A stretch of 39,709 nucleotides of DNA from Fragilaria crotonensis (GCA_022925895.1 JAKSYS010000594.1:1-39709), one strand, 5' to 3'. Shown: positions 30,618-39,709, counted from the stretch's first letter. Notes: generated from the letters alone by a model not told the origin. A program made the numbers and translations.

Positions 30618-30972
30618 ATGACAAAAGTGCCTATTGTGCAGTCACTTGATGCCGGACAGCAAGAAGGTGATTGCAAGACCCAAAAGGTGTACAAGACAGA
30701 GCCTTTTGATGTGATTGAAAGGGTTCTTGTCGGTGTTTTTGGGGACAGGGGACATGATCATTGTGAAGATGATGTTTAACACGGCAATTTAACACGTGAA
30801 AATCTAAAAATTGACAAAAGTGCCGATTGTGCAGCCATTAGATGCCAGACCACAAAAAAGTGATCACAATACCCTCAAGATGGGCATGACAGAGCTTTTT
30901 GTTGTGATAGAAAGTAGTGTTGTCGGTAAATTCAGAGATAGCAGTCATGATCATTGTGAAGATGAGATTTAA
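30618..30972 (+). repeat. tandemly duplicated 162-bp open frames (53 codons each)
   Basis: The frame at 30618-30779 starts ATG and the frame at 30811-30972 starts TTG. They are the same length, without gaps, both ending in TAA followed by CACGG. The peptides share TKVPIVQ, LDA, VIE, VG and HDHCED, about 30 of 53 positions. Most differing codons change the amino acid, so I see no sign of purifying selection. They may be non-coding repeats that happen to stay open. No known domain. Confidence 0.7.
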
Positions 30973-31583
30973 CACGGATTTCACCACGTAAAAATCCGAA
31001 GATTGATTTTTGTACGGTGAATTTTTGGATAATTTGTCCTTTCCAGAGCGATTCATTTAGGACAAAAGTTTTGCGACGACCACAAAATTGGTCTTTCTTT
31101 GCATCAATGTATCTCCACCATTTTTAGGACAAAATAGGAAAGCAGCACTGATTTGGAAAGGTCATGAAGTCAGGAACAGGATGTACGACTACGATTTTAG
31201 TGGTATTGGAAATCTGGAGATAGCGAGGATCGCCAAAAATTGTCCTTTTTTTTGTCCTACACTTTTCAATGTTTGGGGCTATAGAGCCTGGAGGAGTGCA
31301 TCACATACAAGCTGGTCGCTCACTCGAGCAGGCTACACACGGACAGTAGAGATCATATTAGTCGAATCGGTGATGCTGTGATGAAAGAAAGTACATGTGT
31401 CATGTGTCCAGTACAGCTGTGACAGCATGTAGCATGTCTTGCATTCAACGTCCAATTGGTGCGCTGGTTTGGATTTTGGACGACACACATTTTCGTGTGG
31501 GGGGACAGACGCTTGTAGCAACAGCACAGCGTACAGCTTCTGTCGCACTCACAGAGAAACGTGTAAGCTTCGAGGACCTCAAC

Positions 31584-32494
31584 ATGACGATGAGCCGACT
31601 GCTGCGGAATGGAGCGCTAATTCGTCGTACTCATAAACGATTCTTCAGTACTGACCCACTCGTGGAGCCATGGAAGTTTGTCCAGGGCCTGAGTGCGGAA
31701 GATGTGGCGAAGAACGAAACTATTGCTGCTTTTTTGCGAGCAAATTTCAAAGCCGAAGAGGACTTGTCACCTGCTGGTCGAGTGGACGATGCTGTAAAAG
31801 CTGTCGCGAATGAAGCTGTAGAAAAGATGATGCAAGCCATCTTAATATCCGAAAAATCAGTTGTTTCCGGCGACATTCCATTGAAGAAGAGGGATCACGA
31901 CGTTGCAGAAACATTCGCGACAACCTTGAAATCCCTGGTCTTCTCTATGGAGGTGATCCGTTCAAGGGTATTCATTCTGACGATGAGAGCTCCAAGATCT
32001 ATGTCAAGACTGTTTGGAAACTGCTCCAGCGAGAACTCGATCTTTATCACCGATCCTTTGAGAGTCGGGTCTATGACTTGACGGTGTTCGAAGACGAGAC
32101 CGACACGGAGGGGACGGTGCACCGTGTCGTCCCCACCAATGTACAGAGACATCCTATCCAGAATAAACTATTCTGCGTCAACTATCTGCGCTATCACGCC
32201 TTGAGACCCATCCAGATCCCAATTGTCTATGTCAACGAGGAAGAGAGTCCCGCAATGAAGCGCGGTGGTTTTATTGCCCCTGTCAAGCGCTACGTGAGCT
32301 GCACAGTCGAGGAAGGAGTTCCGATTCCGGAAAGGTTGGAGCTGGAATGTACTGGCCTTCAACTGAGAGATGTGGTGAGGTTGGATCGTGTCGTTTTTCC
32401 AGAGGGCGTGCGGATGTCGAAACGGGTCAAGCCTGAGCGATTCGTTATTGGTACGGTCTTTGGTCGTCGTGCTGACCAAGCAGATGATGCGTAG
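31584..32494 (+). CDS. Ribosomal protein bL25 (CTC family), probably mitochondrial (frame break)
   Basis: bL25 binds 5S rRNA in the large ribosomal subunit. ATG 31584 starts a basic amphipathic presequence (MSRLLRNGALIRRTHKRFFS then TD), typical of mitochondrial import. A helical N-terminal extension follows. After GDIPLKKR the frame shifts: the neighbouring frame continues GSRRCRNIRDNLEIPGLLYG then GDPFKGI (the family's R-LR-x-IPGVLYGG) and ESRVYDLTVF. The C-terminal TL5/CTC beta domain is RPIQIPIVYVNEEESPAMKR then GGFI, LELECTGLQLRDVVRLDRV and FPEGVRM. The span is 3n+2, so one nucleotide appears to be missing near 31887-31895. The long N-terminal extension is unusual for bL25. The stop is 81 bp from the convergent CHLD stop. 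Confidence 0.82.
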
Positions 32495-32575
32495 TACTGC
32501 GTACGCACGAAGTCAATTCGCATCAGAGACAACTTAGAACTACGACTTACTCTATAGTACGGATTCCCTCAACGC

Positions 32576-35200
32576 CTATGCTGACTTAATTGCATTCAGA
32601 GCGTTGCTCGCCACAGTAGCGATTGCCTTACCATCAGCCTTAGCAAGTTGGTGGTACTTCCCTTGGGCGGCGTCGGCAATATCTTTCGCCAGACCAGTAG
32701 AGATAAACTTGTTCTCGGTATCGATGCAGAGCAAGTTGAAACCAGGAAGTGCTCCCAATCTCTTGGAGCAGGCGATGACCTCCTCCTTTAGGTAGTTTCG
32801 GCTTGGCTTTCCATCCTTGGAATCCTCGTCGCTGTCGGGATCGAATTCATCCCCCATGGATACGGCAAGCGGAACATTGGCACGTCCATCGGAAATGAGA
32901 ACAACGACAACCTTTCCAACATCTCCACTTTTTTGCGCATTAAGACCTGTGAGGCTTGCAAGCTGCAGGGCGTGAGCAAGGGGGGATCCACCTCCGCAAG
33001 GCATTTGCTCCAATCGTCTGCTAGCCATTGCAATAGATTTGGTTGGTGGAAGCAACACATCGGCTGCTTCACCCTGGAATGGAATCAAGCAAATTTGATC
33101 TCGGCTTTGATACGCTTCAGTGAGAAGACTCAGAGCGGCTCCCTTGGCAGCATTCATACGGTTAAGTGCCATGGATCCGGAAGCATCGACGACGAAAATA
33201 ATCAGCGACCCAGCCTTACGGGCCATCTTCTTGATGCGGACATCACCTTGCTCGATATGAACTCCTCGTGATTCCTTGTCTGTACCAATCGCACGTTGAC
33301 GTCGGCTCTTCTGATATGGAGCGGCAGCACGCAAGGTGGCGTCGACTGTGAAGCAAAGAAGAAGTAAATCAGACAACATTGTCATGGATAACGAACAGTT
33401 TCCATAATATAGACCTACCAGCAAGGCGAGTGACCTTTCCCTTTGGCAACATCGGCTTAATGTATCGGCCACGATCCTGGGAGAAGATAAGGCCACGTCC
33501 GCCTCCCTTTCCGCTACGTTGCCTGCTAGCGAAGTCAATCAAATCGGGATCTATTGGCGTGGCGTCAACTTCAAACATGAATTCTTGAGGAACCTCAGGA
33601 ACATCAGGAGCTTCATTTTCGTTCTCCTCTTCGTCGTCTGGTTCGTCCTTTTCCTCTTCTTCCTCCTCCTTCTCGTCTTGATCGTCCTTCTGTTCATCCA
33701 AATTTTGCTGAGGTGGAGGTGGTGGTGGTGGAGGAGGAGGCGGCATCATCTCGTCTTGATCCATCGGGGTGTTGATAAAAGTACCACGAGGAGCGATGGC
33801 TAGCTTGACAGCGAGGCGCAAGTCCTCGCTGGTGACTTGGCGACCCTCGAGAGCGGCAGCTGCTCTGGCGACTTCGCAAGCGAAAATTTCTGCTCTGTGA
33901 CCCTGGCAACCCGCACGAATAGCCTCTTCGCACAGGTATTGAATTTGTGATGGAGCAACCTTCAAATCCTTGATGTATTCACGCGCAAAGATGATGGCAG
34001 TCTTGAGGTCTTCTTCGTTGGCGAGGGCAATCTTGAGAGCATCCTCACCTGCAACATTGCCTTGAGCACCTGAAGCTGAAAAATTGATCACGCTATCAAC
34101 AGCTTCAACACGTTGATTCAAGTCCAACTTGATAGCATCGGCCGAAAGTGCAATGGCAATTCTATCTAGGAGATGATCCCGCAATTGAGCCTCCTCGGGA
34201 TTGAAGGTAGCGATTAGGAGAGGACGACAAGGGTAGCGGAGAGAGATTCCTTCACGTTCAACGGTAACAAATCCCTCCGTAACGACATTCAACAGGATGT
34301 TTGCGGTCTCCTCATCAAGGAGATTGATATCATCGACATAAAGAACACCGCGGTGAGCCTTTGCCAAAAGACCTGGAGAGAACACGGTCTTACCAGACCT
34401 GACGCTCTCCTCAAGATCGGCACTACCAATGAGACGATCTTCCATAACATTTAAAGGCACCTGCACGAATGGGGTGGGAATGATTTCAGTCTCGCGTTCT
34501 TCCAAAGGAATGCCTCCATTCATAAGGTCGGCCTTGGTAAAGTCATCAAGTCCCCACTCTCCCTCAGGATCAATGTTGAAAGGCGATCCTTTGAGGACCT
34601 CGATTGGTGGAAGAAGTTGGTGGAGACCACGAGCCATGATGGACTTTCCAGTACCCTTACCTCCCGAGATGACAACTCCGCCCATGCGATAGTTGACGGC
34701 GGCCAGTAGAAGTGCCTGTTTGATATTTTCCTGACCCACAATCATGGAGAGTGGAAACGGTCGTCCTCCCAAATCCATTAGCTTGTTGTCCTTGATGCCC
34801 ACTTTTCCAACAGTCTGTCCAGCTTGTTGATTCTCCGCTGCCTCGGCCTCCATTGCAGCCTTGGCCCTCGCAGCTGCTGTGTCTTCAGAGATGGTCGCCA
34901 TGAACGAGTTGGTAGCCTGTGGTCTGACATGAGGGCTATTCGCAACGAATGTGAAAGAGTTGACCTGAATTATGGAGGTCAGCGATTGTGATTGAGTTAG
35001 TAAATTGCTCGAATACACCTTCGCTCCGATAGCGAGGCTCACAGCATCGTGTCAATAGCTGGACGATGAGGCGAGGTGGGTCGGCGATGTCAAGGTTTGA
35101 TAAGTCCAATTCTTGATGATCTACGATCAGCCCGACAGAAACTTACGGCTGCAAGGGAGCAGAATGCAATCAATACAGTTCTTGATAGGACTGACGCCAT
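32576..35200 (-). CDS. CHLD: Magnesium-chelatase subunit D, plastid
   Basis: CHLD, with CHLI and CHLH, inserts Mg2+ into protoporphyrin IX in chlorophyll synthesis. Exons 35200-35147, 34964-33419 and 33345-32576 (introns 182 and 73 nt: GTAAGT...TTCAG and GTAGGT...CACAG) give 789 residues. The first exon encodes only a signal peptide (MASVLSRTVLIAFCSLAA). The next begins VNSFTF, giving the diatom plastid-entry phenylalanine. The AAA+ module has Walker A GGKGTGKS (119-126) and Walker B VLYVDDINLLDE (225-236), both intact. An eleven-proline run (426-436) and an acidic linker follow. The C-terminal von Willebrand A domain has MIDAS DASGS (587-591) and ISDGRANVPL. The usual 5' reading from a GTG at 35042 is intronic. 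Strong family match across its whole length. Confidence 0.95.
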
Positions 35201-35880
35201 GATACTCCTTCGTCCAAGTGGTTGTTGAACCTCTGAGTTGACGAAGTTGGGACAGCCTTTGTATTCAGCCTTCTTTTGGCAAAGTTGATCTGGATCCTCG
35301 TATCAACAGTGTTTGCATGCCACAACGTAAGTTTAGGAGAACCCGGAACTTGAACTTGTTGTATCAGGCTCCACCACGAGCACATGAAGTCCTATAAAAA
35401 TACTACTAAATCAATAGACACAATTTTATTAGGTCATGAGCCTGAGTGGATTCCACGTTGAGCCACTCGGAACTCGGAACTTGAGCTCCAGTGAGTCGTA
35501 CAGTACAAGTACTTGACACGAACGTACCCCATGGTATGTGACATCGTATGATACTGTCACAGCGTCACAACTCGCAACTCGCAACTCCCAACTCGCAACC
35601 AGAACCCAACACCCACCACGTGGAATACGTCTTAAACACTACTCCAGTACTGGACACGGTTCGATAAACAACGGTACTAATGACATTGTAGTCTACTTGG
35701 AGAAATAATGTGTGCACATGGCATGGAGATGCCATGGTCATTGTTTGCATTTTGTCTCCGAGACAACGGTAGTAATACTGGAGTACACAAGTGTAGCACC
35801 TCATCGCGATCCAAAAATGAAGTCACTCATCACTGCTGCAGTACTGCAGTCTAGGCGAAGCGAAGTCTGAATTGTGAACT
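35201..35880. other. intergenic region with heptamer repeat and GTAC words
   Basis: This gap lies between the CHLD start and the MYG1 stop (same strand) and serves as CHLD promoter space. It contains CGTACAGTACAAGTACTTG at 35498-35516, a CAACTCG tandem at 35568-35600, and more GTAC/GTACTGG words at 35640-35790. No gene is seen. Confidence 0.5.
35568..35600 (+). repeat. CAACTCG heptamer tandem repeat
   Basis: Four full copies of CAACTCG (one with a final C) and a partial fifth lie in the gap upstream of CHLD. Related AACTCGGAAC words occur 90 bp earlier. Confidence 0.8.
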
Positions 35881-36973
35881 TTACTTTGTTTCCAGTGCTA
35901 CTCGCGCCATCTGCAGAGCACCCTCATGAGTTTCATTCCCTCCAATAAAGCCAGCCGCATGGCAGAATTTGCACCCTGGAATTCCAGCAATCGTAGACAA
36001 GTCCTCATCTCTCACACCACGCCACGCTTCTGGCAGGCTGAGGCGGTTTTCAAAAGCTTTGCCTTCAACAGTGACAGCTTGGACTCTCCACATGCCGCCT
36101 TGGTCTGTGTAGAGGACAAACTTGATAGTCTTCTCCAGGTTGTGAGTCTTCTCCAATTCGTACAGGTGTCCTCTCCCAAGGGAGACCGCCCTCAGGAAGA
36201 GTGATAATTTCACCAGACTCGTCAGTCTTGAATCTATCCAGTACCGATTGTTCAACGATTGACCTAGCAGGGAGATCGGACTCGACCACCTTGGTCATCA
36301 CGGATACAAAGTCATCTCCACACATGTTGGATGCCTTCTCAAAGCGATCATCAGCGTCTGGTTGATCGCCATTCTCATCCACCTCATTCCAGCGCGGGTT
36401 CAGACGGCTCACACGCGATGACAACCCGGTTGAATCCTTATACAGCATCGACGCCGCAGGTTCGACACCAGTATCAATGGCATCGAGCGCCTCCAACAAG
36501 GAATCGTAAATCTTGGTGTAAGCCCAATCCAACTCCTCCTCGGATAGCTCAGGATAGAATGCCTTTAAGACATCCTTGCCGTAATGACGATAAATTAAGC
36601 CAGATGCGCTTAGCTTGGTGCACCGACCTGGATTAAAGTACTCTTCATAGCCGCGTTGGTGATGATCATATCTAAGAATTGAATGATCATAGACACCACC
36701 TACATCGAGAACAATATCAAGATCCTTTAGTACCTCAGTGTCTCTCGTGCGTACAACCTTGGAGTTACGATAATCGTTCACTTGACGCAGCATCCAGACA
36801 CCGAGGGCTTCATCAGCTTGAAAGGTTCCCGAATGTGTTCCAATCCTCTTCAGGGATGGAGTTGGGTCTAGTTTGGCACGTTTGTACGACATTGTGACCC
36901 AGGCAGAAACGGAACGTAGAAGTGACAACGCAATGATGGAGACAGAGATAAGTCTGCGAACGGATGAATGCAT
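35881..36973 (-). CDS. MYG1: MYG1-family DHH-like metal-dependent nuclease/hydrolase (frame break)
   Basis: MYG1 is a conserved eukaryotic DHH-like protein; the animal enzyme is a 3'-5' RNA exonuclease of nucleolus and mitochondria. ATG 36973 opens a hydrophobic leader (LISVSIIALSLLRSVSAW); an in-frame ATG at 36892 would omit it. Family motifs are GTHSGTFQADEALGVWML (residues 45-62) with its metal ligands, DVGGVYD, and YDHHQRGYEEYF with the DHH motif (103-105). ASGLIYRHYGKDVL, LLEALDAIDTG and LPEGGLPWE follow. The C-terminal half continues in the adjacent frame as HLYELEKTHNLEKTIKFVLY then TDQGG, NRLSLPEAWRGVRDEDLSTI and GIPGCKFCHAAGFIGGN. One extra nucleotide lies about 36166-36177 (span 3n+1). 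No intron of sensible size fits. Otherwise complete. Confidence 0.9.
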
Positions 36974-37282
36974 TTTTTGAGATGGATCAGTAGCAAACAA
37001 CTCGAGACCAGATGATTGGATATGGATACATGGTGATTGAATAGATATGGGCCGTCACGGTACCATTGCGTACGATGTCATGCCGTGTACTGTACTTCTA
37101 GTAATACGGTATGGGTAGAGCACATGTACATTCGGTTTATTCCAGTCGTATGATAGCTATTAGCAATGAGCTGCACTTGAGTAGACTAGTAGACTAGGAT
37201 AGAGTACAGAGTACAGAGTCCCCAGGGACAGTATGATAATCGAGCGCTGGGAGGTGTGGGATTGAATTTGTGAAGCCATCAT
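36974..37282. other. divergent promoter region with GTAC words
   Basis: This 309-bp gap is shared by MYG1 (-) and the flavoprotein gene (+). It has GTACTGTACTTCTAG near 37087 and short tandem words (GTAGACTA, AGAGTAC) at 37180-37220. No gene is seen. Confidence 0.5.
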
Positions 37283-38488
37283 ATGAAAAATCAAATAAAC
37301 AGGACGGCGCGTCATCATGGGTCACAGGGTTCGCAATCATCTTTCCAACACTCCACATCTCCACATCACCATATTATATCAAGAAACCGACGGCAGGAAC
37401 TGCACATCATTGATAACCATGATGACTGCTGCTCCTCCGTTAGGACTCGTCTCACCAAGCTTCTAAAATGCCAATATCCAATTCTACTACCAGGGATGTC
37501 TTGGATATCCAAACCTGAGTTGGTGGCAGCTGTGTCGAATGCTGGAGGTGTCGGCATCCTAGCAACTGGTCCACTGTCACCGGATGAAACGCGACAATCA
37601 ATCCAAAAGATTCGCGAACTCACCGACAAAACATTCGGTGTGGGTGCGACACTCCTAATGCCAGGTGCCAAGGAGAATGCTGAGGTGGCTGTGATGGAAC
37701 AAGTTCCGCTGGTCAACATCAGTTTAGGCAAGGCACAATGGATCGCAGATGCCGTTCATTCCTACGGAGGTACTGTGCTAGCTACCGTAACGAATCGACA
37801 ACATGCCCAGGCGGCACTGGATGCCGGTGCAGATGCCCTCATGGTGACCGGCTACGAAGCTGCAGCTCACGGAGGCGAAGTTGGCAACATTTCACTTATT
37901 CCAAGTATAGCTCAACAATTTCCTGACGTTCCGCTGGTTGCTGCAGGCGGGTTTGCCAACGGGGCTGGCTTGTCAGCTGCGTTGTCCCTTGGAGCAGATG
38001 CTATTGCAATGGGTTCAAGGTTTGCCGTCACGCATGAAAGCTCCCTCTCACAAGCTGCCAAAGACGCTATCTGTGCATCCACTGAATCGGACTCGGTCTA
38101 CGGGTCCAACTTTGATGGTATTTCTGCAAGAGTCTTGAAGACTCCTTTGTCAAAGCGACTAATGGCTCATCCGCCTCTCCCTCCAGTAGTGGCGTGGCGT
38201 GCAATGCTGGCGGCGAGGGACTTCTCCATTCCGCTCTGGAAGGTCCTCCCCGGTCTTTTGACTCAATGGGACAAACTTTTTGCGGTGGCACAGTTCGGGG
38301 CTGCGACAAAATATTTGGAGAAGGCCACAATTGATGGAGATTTGGATGCAGGTGTGCAATTTGTTGGTCAGTCCCAGGGTTTGATTCATGACGTGCTGAC
38401 CGTAGACGCAATTATGCAGCAAATCATGAAGGAAGCTGCCGAGGCTAGCGCCAAAACAGCCGATTACTTTGACTGCAAAAGCGCCTGA
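37283..38488 (+). CDS. Nitronate monooxygenase / FabK-like FMN flavoprotein
   Basis: Enzymes of this TIM-barrel family either oxidise nitronates or, as FabK, reduce enoyl-ACP; the sequence cannot decide between them. The 401-residue protein from ATG 37283 has a hydrophilic His/Ser-rich N-terminal extension of about 55 residues. The barrel follows: YPILLPGMSWISKPELVAAV, SNAGGVGILATG, GVGATLLMP, ADALMVTGYEAAAHGGEVG with the catalytic-type His at 196, VPLVAAGGFANGAGLSAALS (phosphate loop) and ADAIAMGSRFAVTHES. The C-terminal GQSQGLIHDVLTVDAIMQQI is the FMN-side helix common in the family. No introns and no frame break. The N-terminal extension may be an organellar presequence (basic, few acids). 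The stop is 97 bp from the convergent gene's stop. Confidence 0.9.
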   Translation: MKNQINRTARHHGSQGSQSSFQHSTSPHHHIISRNRRQELHIIDNHDDCCSSVRTRLTKLLKCQYPILLPGMSWISKPELVAAVSNAGGVGILATGPLSPDETRQSIQKIRELTDKTFGVGATLLMPGAKENAEVAVMEQVPLVNISLGKAQWIADAVHSYGGTVLATVTNRQHAQAALDAGADALMVTGYEAAAHGGEVGNISLIPSIAQQFPDVPLVAAGGFANGAGLSAALSLGADAIAMGSRFAVTHESSLSQAAKDAICASTESDSVYGSNFDGISARVLKTPLSKRLMAHPPLPPVVAWRAMLAARDFSIPLWKVLPGLLTQWDKLFAVAQFGAATKYLEKATIDGDLDAGVQFVGQSQGLIHDVLTVDAIMQQIMKEAAEASAKTADYFDCKSA

Positions 38489-38585
38489 AAGTGTTTACTG
38501 TATCGTCGAAGCAATCACATGACAAATGGAGCCGAAAAGCTATTATCTCGTACAATGTGAACGTGAAAGCTTCGCTAATAGGAGC

Positions 38586-39644
38586 TCAGCCGCGTCGACT
38601 GCTGAGACTTAAAGCTGCAATAGTTGCGGCAGCGCCTACACCAACACCTAAACCAAATACAAGAGCGGTGCCTGACTTCTTCGGGCGAGCACTCTCTGTC
38701 TTGGATAACCGAACGTCTGGTGATACTTGCTGCGTTTCCGTAATACCTTGTACAATGTCAATTTTTATTTTGTCCGACAGCATGTCGATCTCTGTGTTGG
38801 CCAACAAGTCATCTACTAGACCCAGCACCAGACCATAAAGGCTTGCTAGCAACTGCACTTGAAAATCTCCATAGACACCGTCGGGGTTGACTGCTCTCCT
38901 CGCAACTTCCAGTAAGTCCTTCGAACTTACCCTGGTGGTTGAAGATTTGGGCGCCAGAGGTTTCTTGGACGGTTCAAAATGCAAACGCAAATCATGACCG
39001 CAAAATGTAATACGGAGCGAATAAGCAATGCTATCCAACATGTGAAAGATAAGCTTCAGACAGTTGATGTACAACTGCCGCTCCACGACATCAGGCACCA
39101 GTGTTTGATTGACAGAACTGTTCATCAAAAGTCGATCGGCAACTTGTTCCAGAATTTCCTCGTCAATTCCAAAGTGATCGCCATCAATCACTACCTTTCC
39201 AGTAGAACTCATCTGTCGCTTAAGGATTAGTTCGTGACCAAAGAGCTGGATGCCGTGAAGCTCCGCAATCGCTCGGTATAGGAGATTCGCCGTCATGGTA
39301 ACTGTTGCTGCGTATATAGAACGCTCGACAACATCGGGGATTCCTGACATATTTATAGATGAATCAGTAAGGACCGAATCAACAAAATCATTCACATCTT
39401 TCTCTGATATTCCGGAAGGCCATACGGGATTGGGATGTCGCTCTTGACAGTCGACGGCAGATTGCGACTGAGACCTGACCACACAGACACACATTGCTGC
39501 TGATGTTGCGGCTGCGACTTTGATACCATGATGTTCTCGCAATGACGATGAAGGCGCTTGCGCTGTAGAGACACATCTGCTTCGGTGCGACACCACTCTT
39601 TGAAGGGTCAGCTTCGCGGGCAATCTGGTGCGTCGCATGATCAT
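38586..39644 (-). CDS. Unrecognised repeat protein, probably mitochondrial and tail-anchored
   Basis: A 352-residue single-exon protein from ATG 39644 (the frame opens at a GTG just upstream). I do not recognise the family. The N-terminus is a basic, acid-free presequence (MIMRRTRLPAKLTLQRVVSH) typical of mitochondria. Two clear repeats follow, at about residues 84-141 and 164-221: each has (I/V)-N-x-x-x-(I/V)-PDVVER-x-(I/L)-Y, a hydrophobic helix and GH-(E/D)-L-x-L. A third, degenerate copy sits at about 244-298. The C-terminus is a glycine-rich hydrophobic segment (ALVFGLGVGVGAAATIAALS) with a short basic tail, so a membrane anchor is likely. A soluble domain tethered to a mitochondrial or outer-envelope membrane is a reasonable inference; function is unknown. 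Confidence 0.75.
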   Translation of the reverse strand: MIMRRTRLPAKLTLQRVVSHRSRCVSTAQAPSSSLREHHGIKVAAATSAAMCVCVVRSQSQSAVDCQERHPNPVWPSGISEKDVNDFVDSVLTDSSINMSGIPDVVERSIYAATVTMTANLLYRAIAELHGIQLFGHELILKRQMSSTGKVVIDGDHFGIDEEILEQVADRLLMNSSVNQTLVPDVVERQLYINCLKLIFHMLDSIAYSLRITFCGHDLRLHFEPSKKPLAPKSSTTRVSSKDLLEVARRAVNPDGVYGDFQVQLLASLYGLVLGLVDDLLANTEIDMLSDKIKIDIVQGITETQQVSPDVRLSKTESARPKKSGTALVFGLGVGVGAAATIAALSLSSRRG

Positions 39645-39709
39645 TGTTGTCACACAGGCAATTGATATCTGTTCTGGTCGGACGAAAGATATATAATAGA
39701 CCAGACTGG

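Larger units (their letters stand above)
29541..31278. mobile_element. 1.7-kb non-autonomous element with imperfect terminal inverted repeats
   Basis: The ends share CCCCAAACATT followed within about 20 bp by GTAGGACAAAAAAAA, in inverted orientation (left from 29541, right ending 31278). GCTCTAT and ATAGAGC lie just outside (29534-29540, 31281-31287), so either the repeat extends outward with a 2-nt gap or CTAT is a 4-bp target duplication. The interior has many GGACAAA words, perfect hairpins at 29555-29571 and 29671-29694 (TTAACACGGC, loop GAGT, GCCGTGTTAA), an AAAC/GTTT-rich inverted-repeat block (about 29701-30324) and a duplicated 162-bp open frame. No transposase is visible. Superfamily undetermined; boundaries are accurate to about ten bases. 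Confidence 0.7.

Noticed and set aside
33519-33803. Hydrophobic, Leu/Phe/Val-rich then Trp/Arg-rich plus-strand frame resembling a membrane protein
   Set aside because: It is the antisense of the acidic linker and polyproline run of CHLD.
2444-37220. GTAC-rich repeats as a CRISPR array
   Set aside because: Repeats are not regularly spaced, have no uniform spacers, and the genome is eukaryotic.

Overview
This window is nuclear DNA of a diatom, probably a raphid pennate. The evidence is a compact genome with short GT-AG introns (64-99 nt, one of 182 nt), genes packed on both strands, and proteins with signal peptides followed by an alanine/serine-phenylalanine plastid-entry motif (RsmE-like, CHLD, the beta-domain protein). 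It also holds a heat-shock-factor-type regulator of the diatom sort, a CRAL-TRIO protein, and a family of long proteins with PPGV and RVDFFDS motifs typical of diatoms. I see no rRNA, tRNA, CRISPR or bacterial operon structure.

Layout. 1-9.4 kb: HSF-type factor (-), seven-pass THH1/TOM1/TOM3-like membrane protein (+), plastid RsmE-like methyltransferase (-), two-finger matrin-type zinc-finger protein (+), plastid beta-domain protein (-), secretory or plastid repeat protein (+). 9.8-12.4 kb: COG7 of the Golgi COG complex (+, one intron). 12.4-16.8 kb: a gene-poor mobile-DNA zone with a fossil Tc1/mariner transposase and a sharply bounded 1222-bp element (60-bp terminal inverted repeats, TTA target duplication). 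16.8-24.6 kb: CRAL-TRIO protein (+, frame break), a 1529-residue protein with a possible degenerate SET-like region (+, three exons), cytochrome b561 (-) overlapping it tail to tail. 25.2-29.4 kb: DusA-type tRNA dihydrouridine synthase (-), a hypothetical protein (+), a TLC-domain protein (+, three exons). 29.5-31.3 kb: a second inverted-repeat element with a tandemly duplicated 162-bp open frame. 31.6-39.7 kb: organellar bL25 (+), Mg-chelatase subunit D (-, three exons), MYG1 (-), nitronate monooxygenase/FabK-like flavoprotein (+), and a mitochondrial repeat protein with a C-terminal membrane anchor (-).

The genes are mostly unrelated housekeeping functions: plastid chlorophyll synthesis, RNA modification in plastid and cytosol, Golgi trafficking, and organelle translation. 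Four cross-cutting observations stand out. Six conserved genes, and possibly a seventh, carry single-nucleotide frame breaks, several at homopolymers, which points to sequence error or an unusual state. Nearly every intergenic gap carries clusters of short GTAC-centred palindromes sharing a TACCAGGTAC core. Two non-autonomous inverted-repeat elements are present. The 1529-residue protein is a good candidate for an undescribed lineage-specific family.
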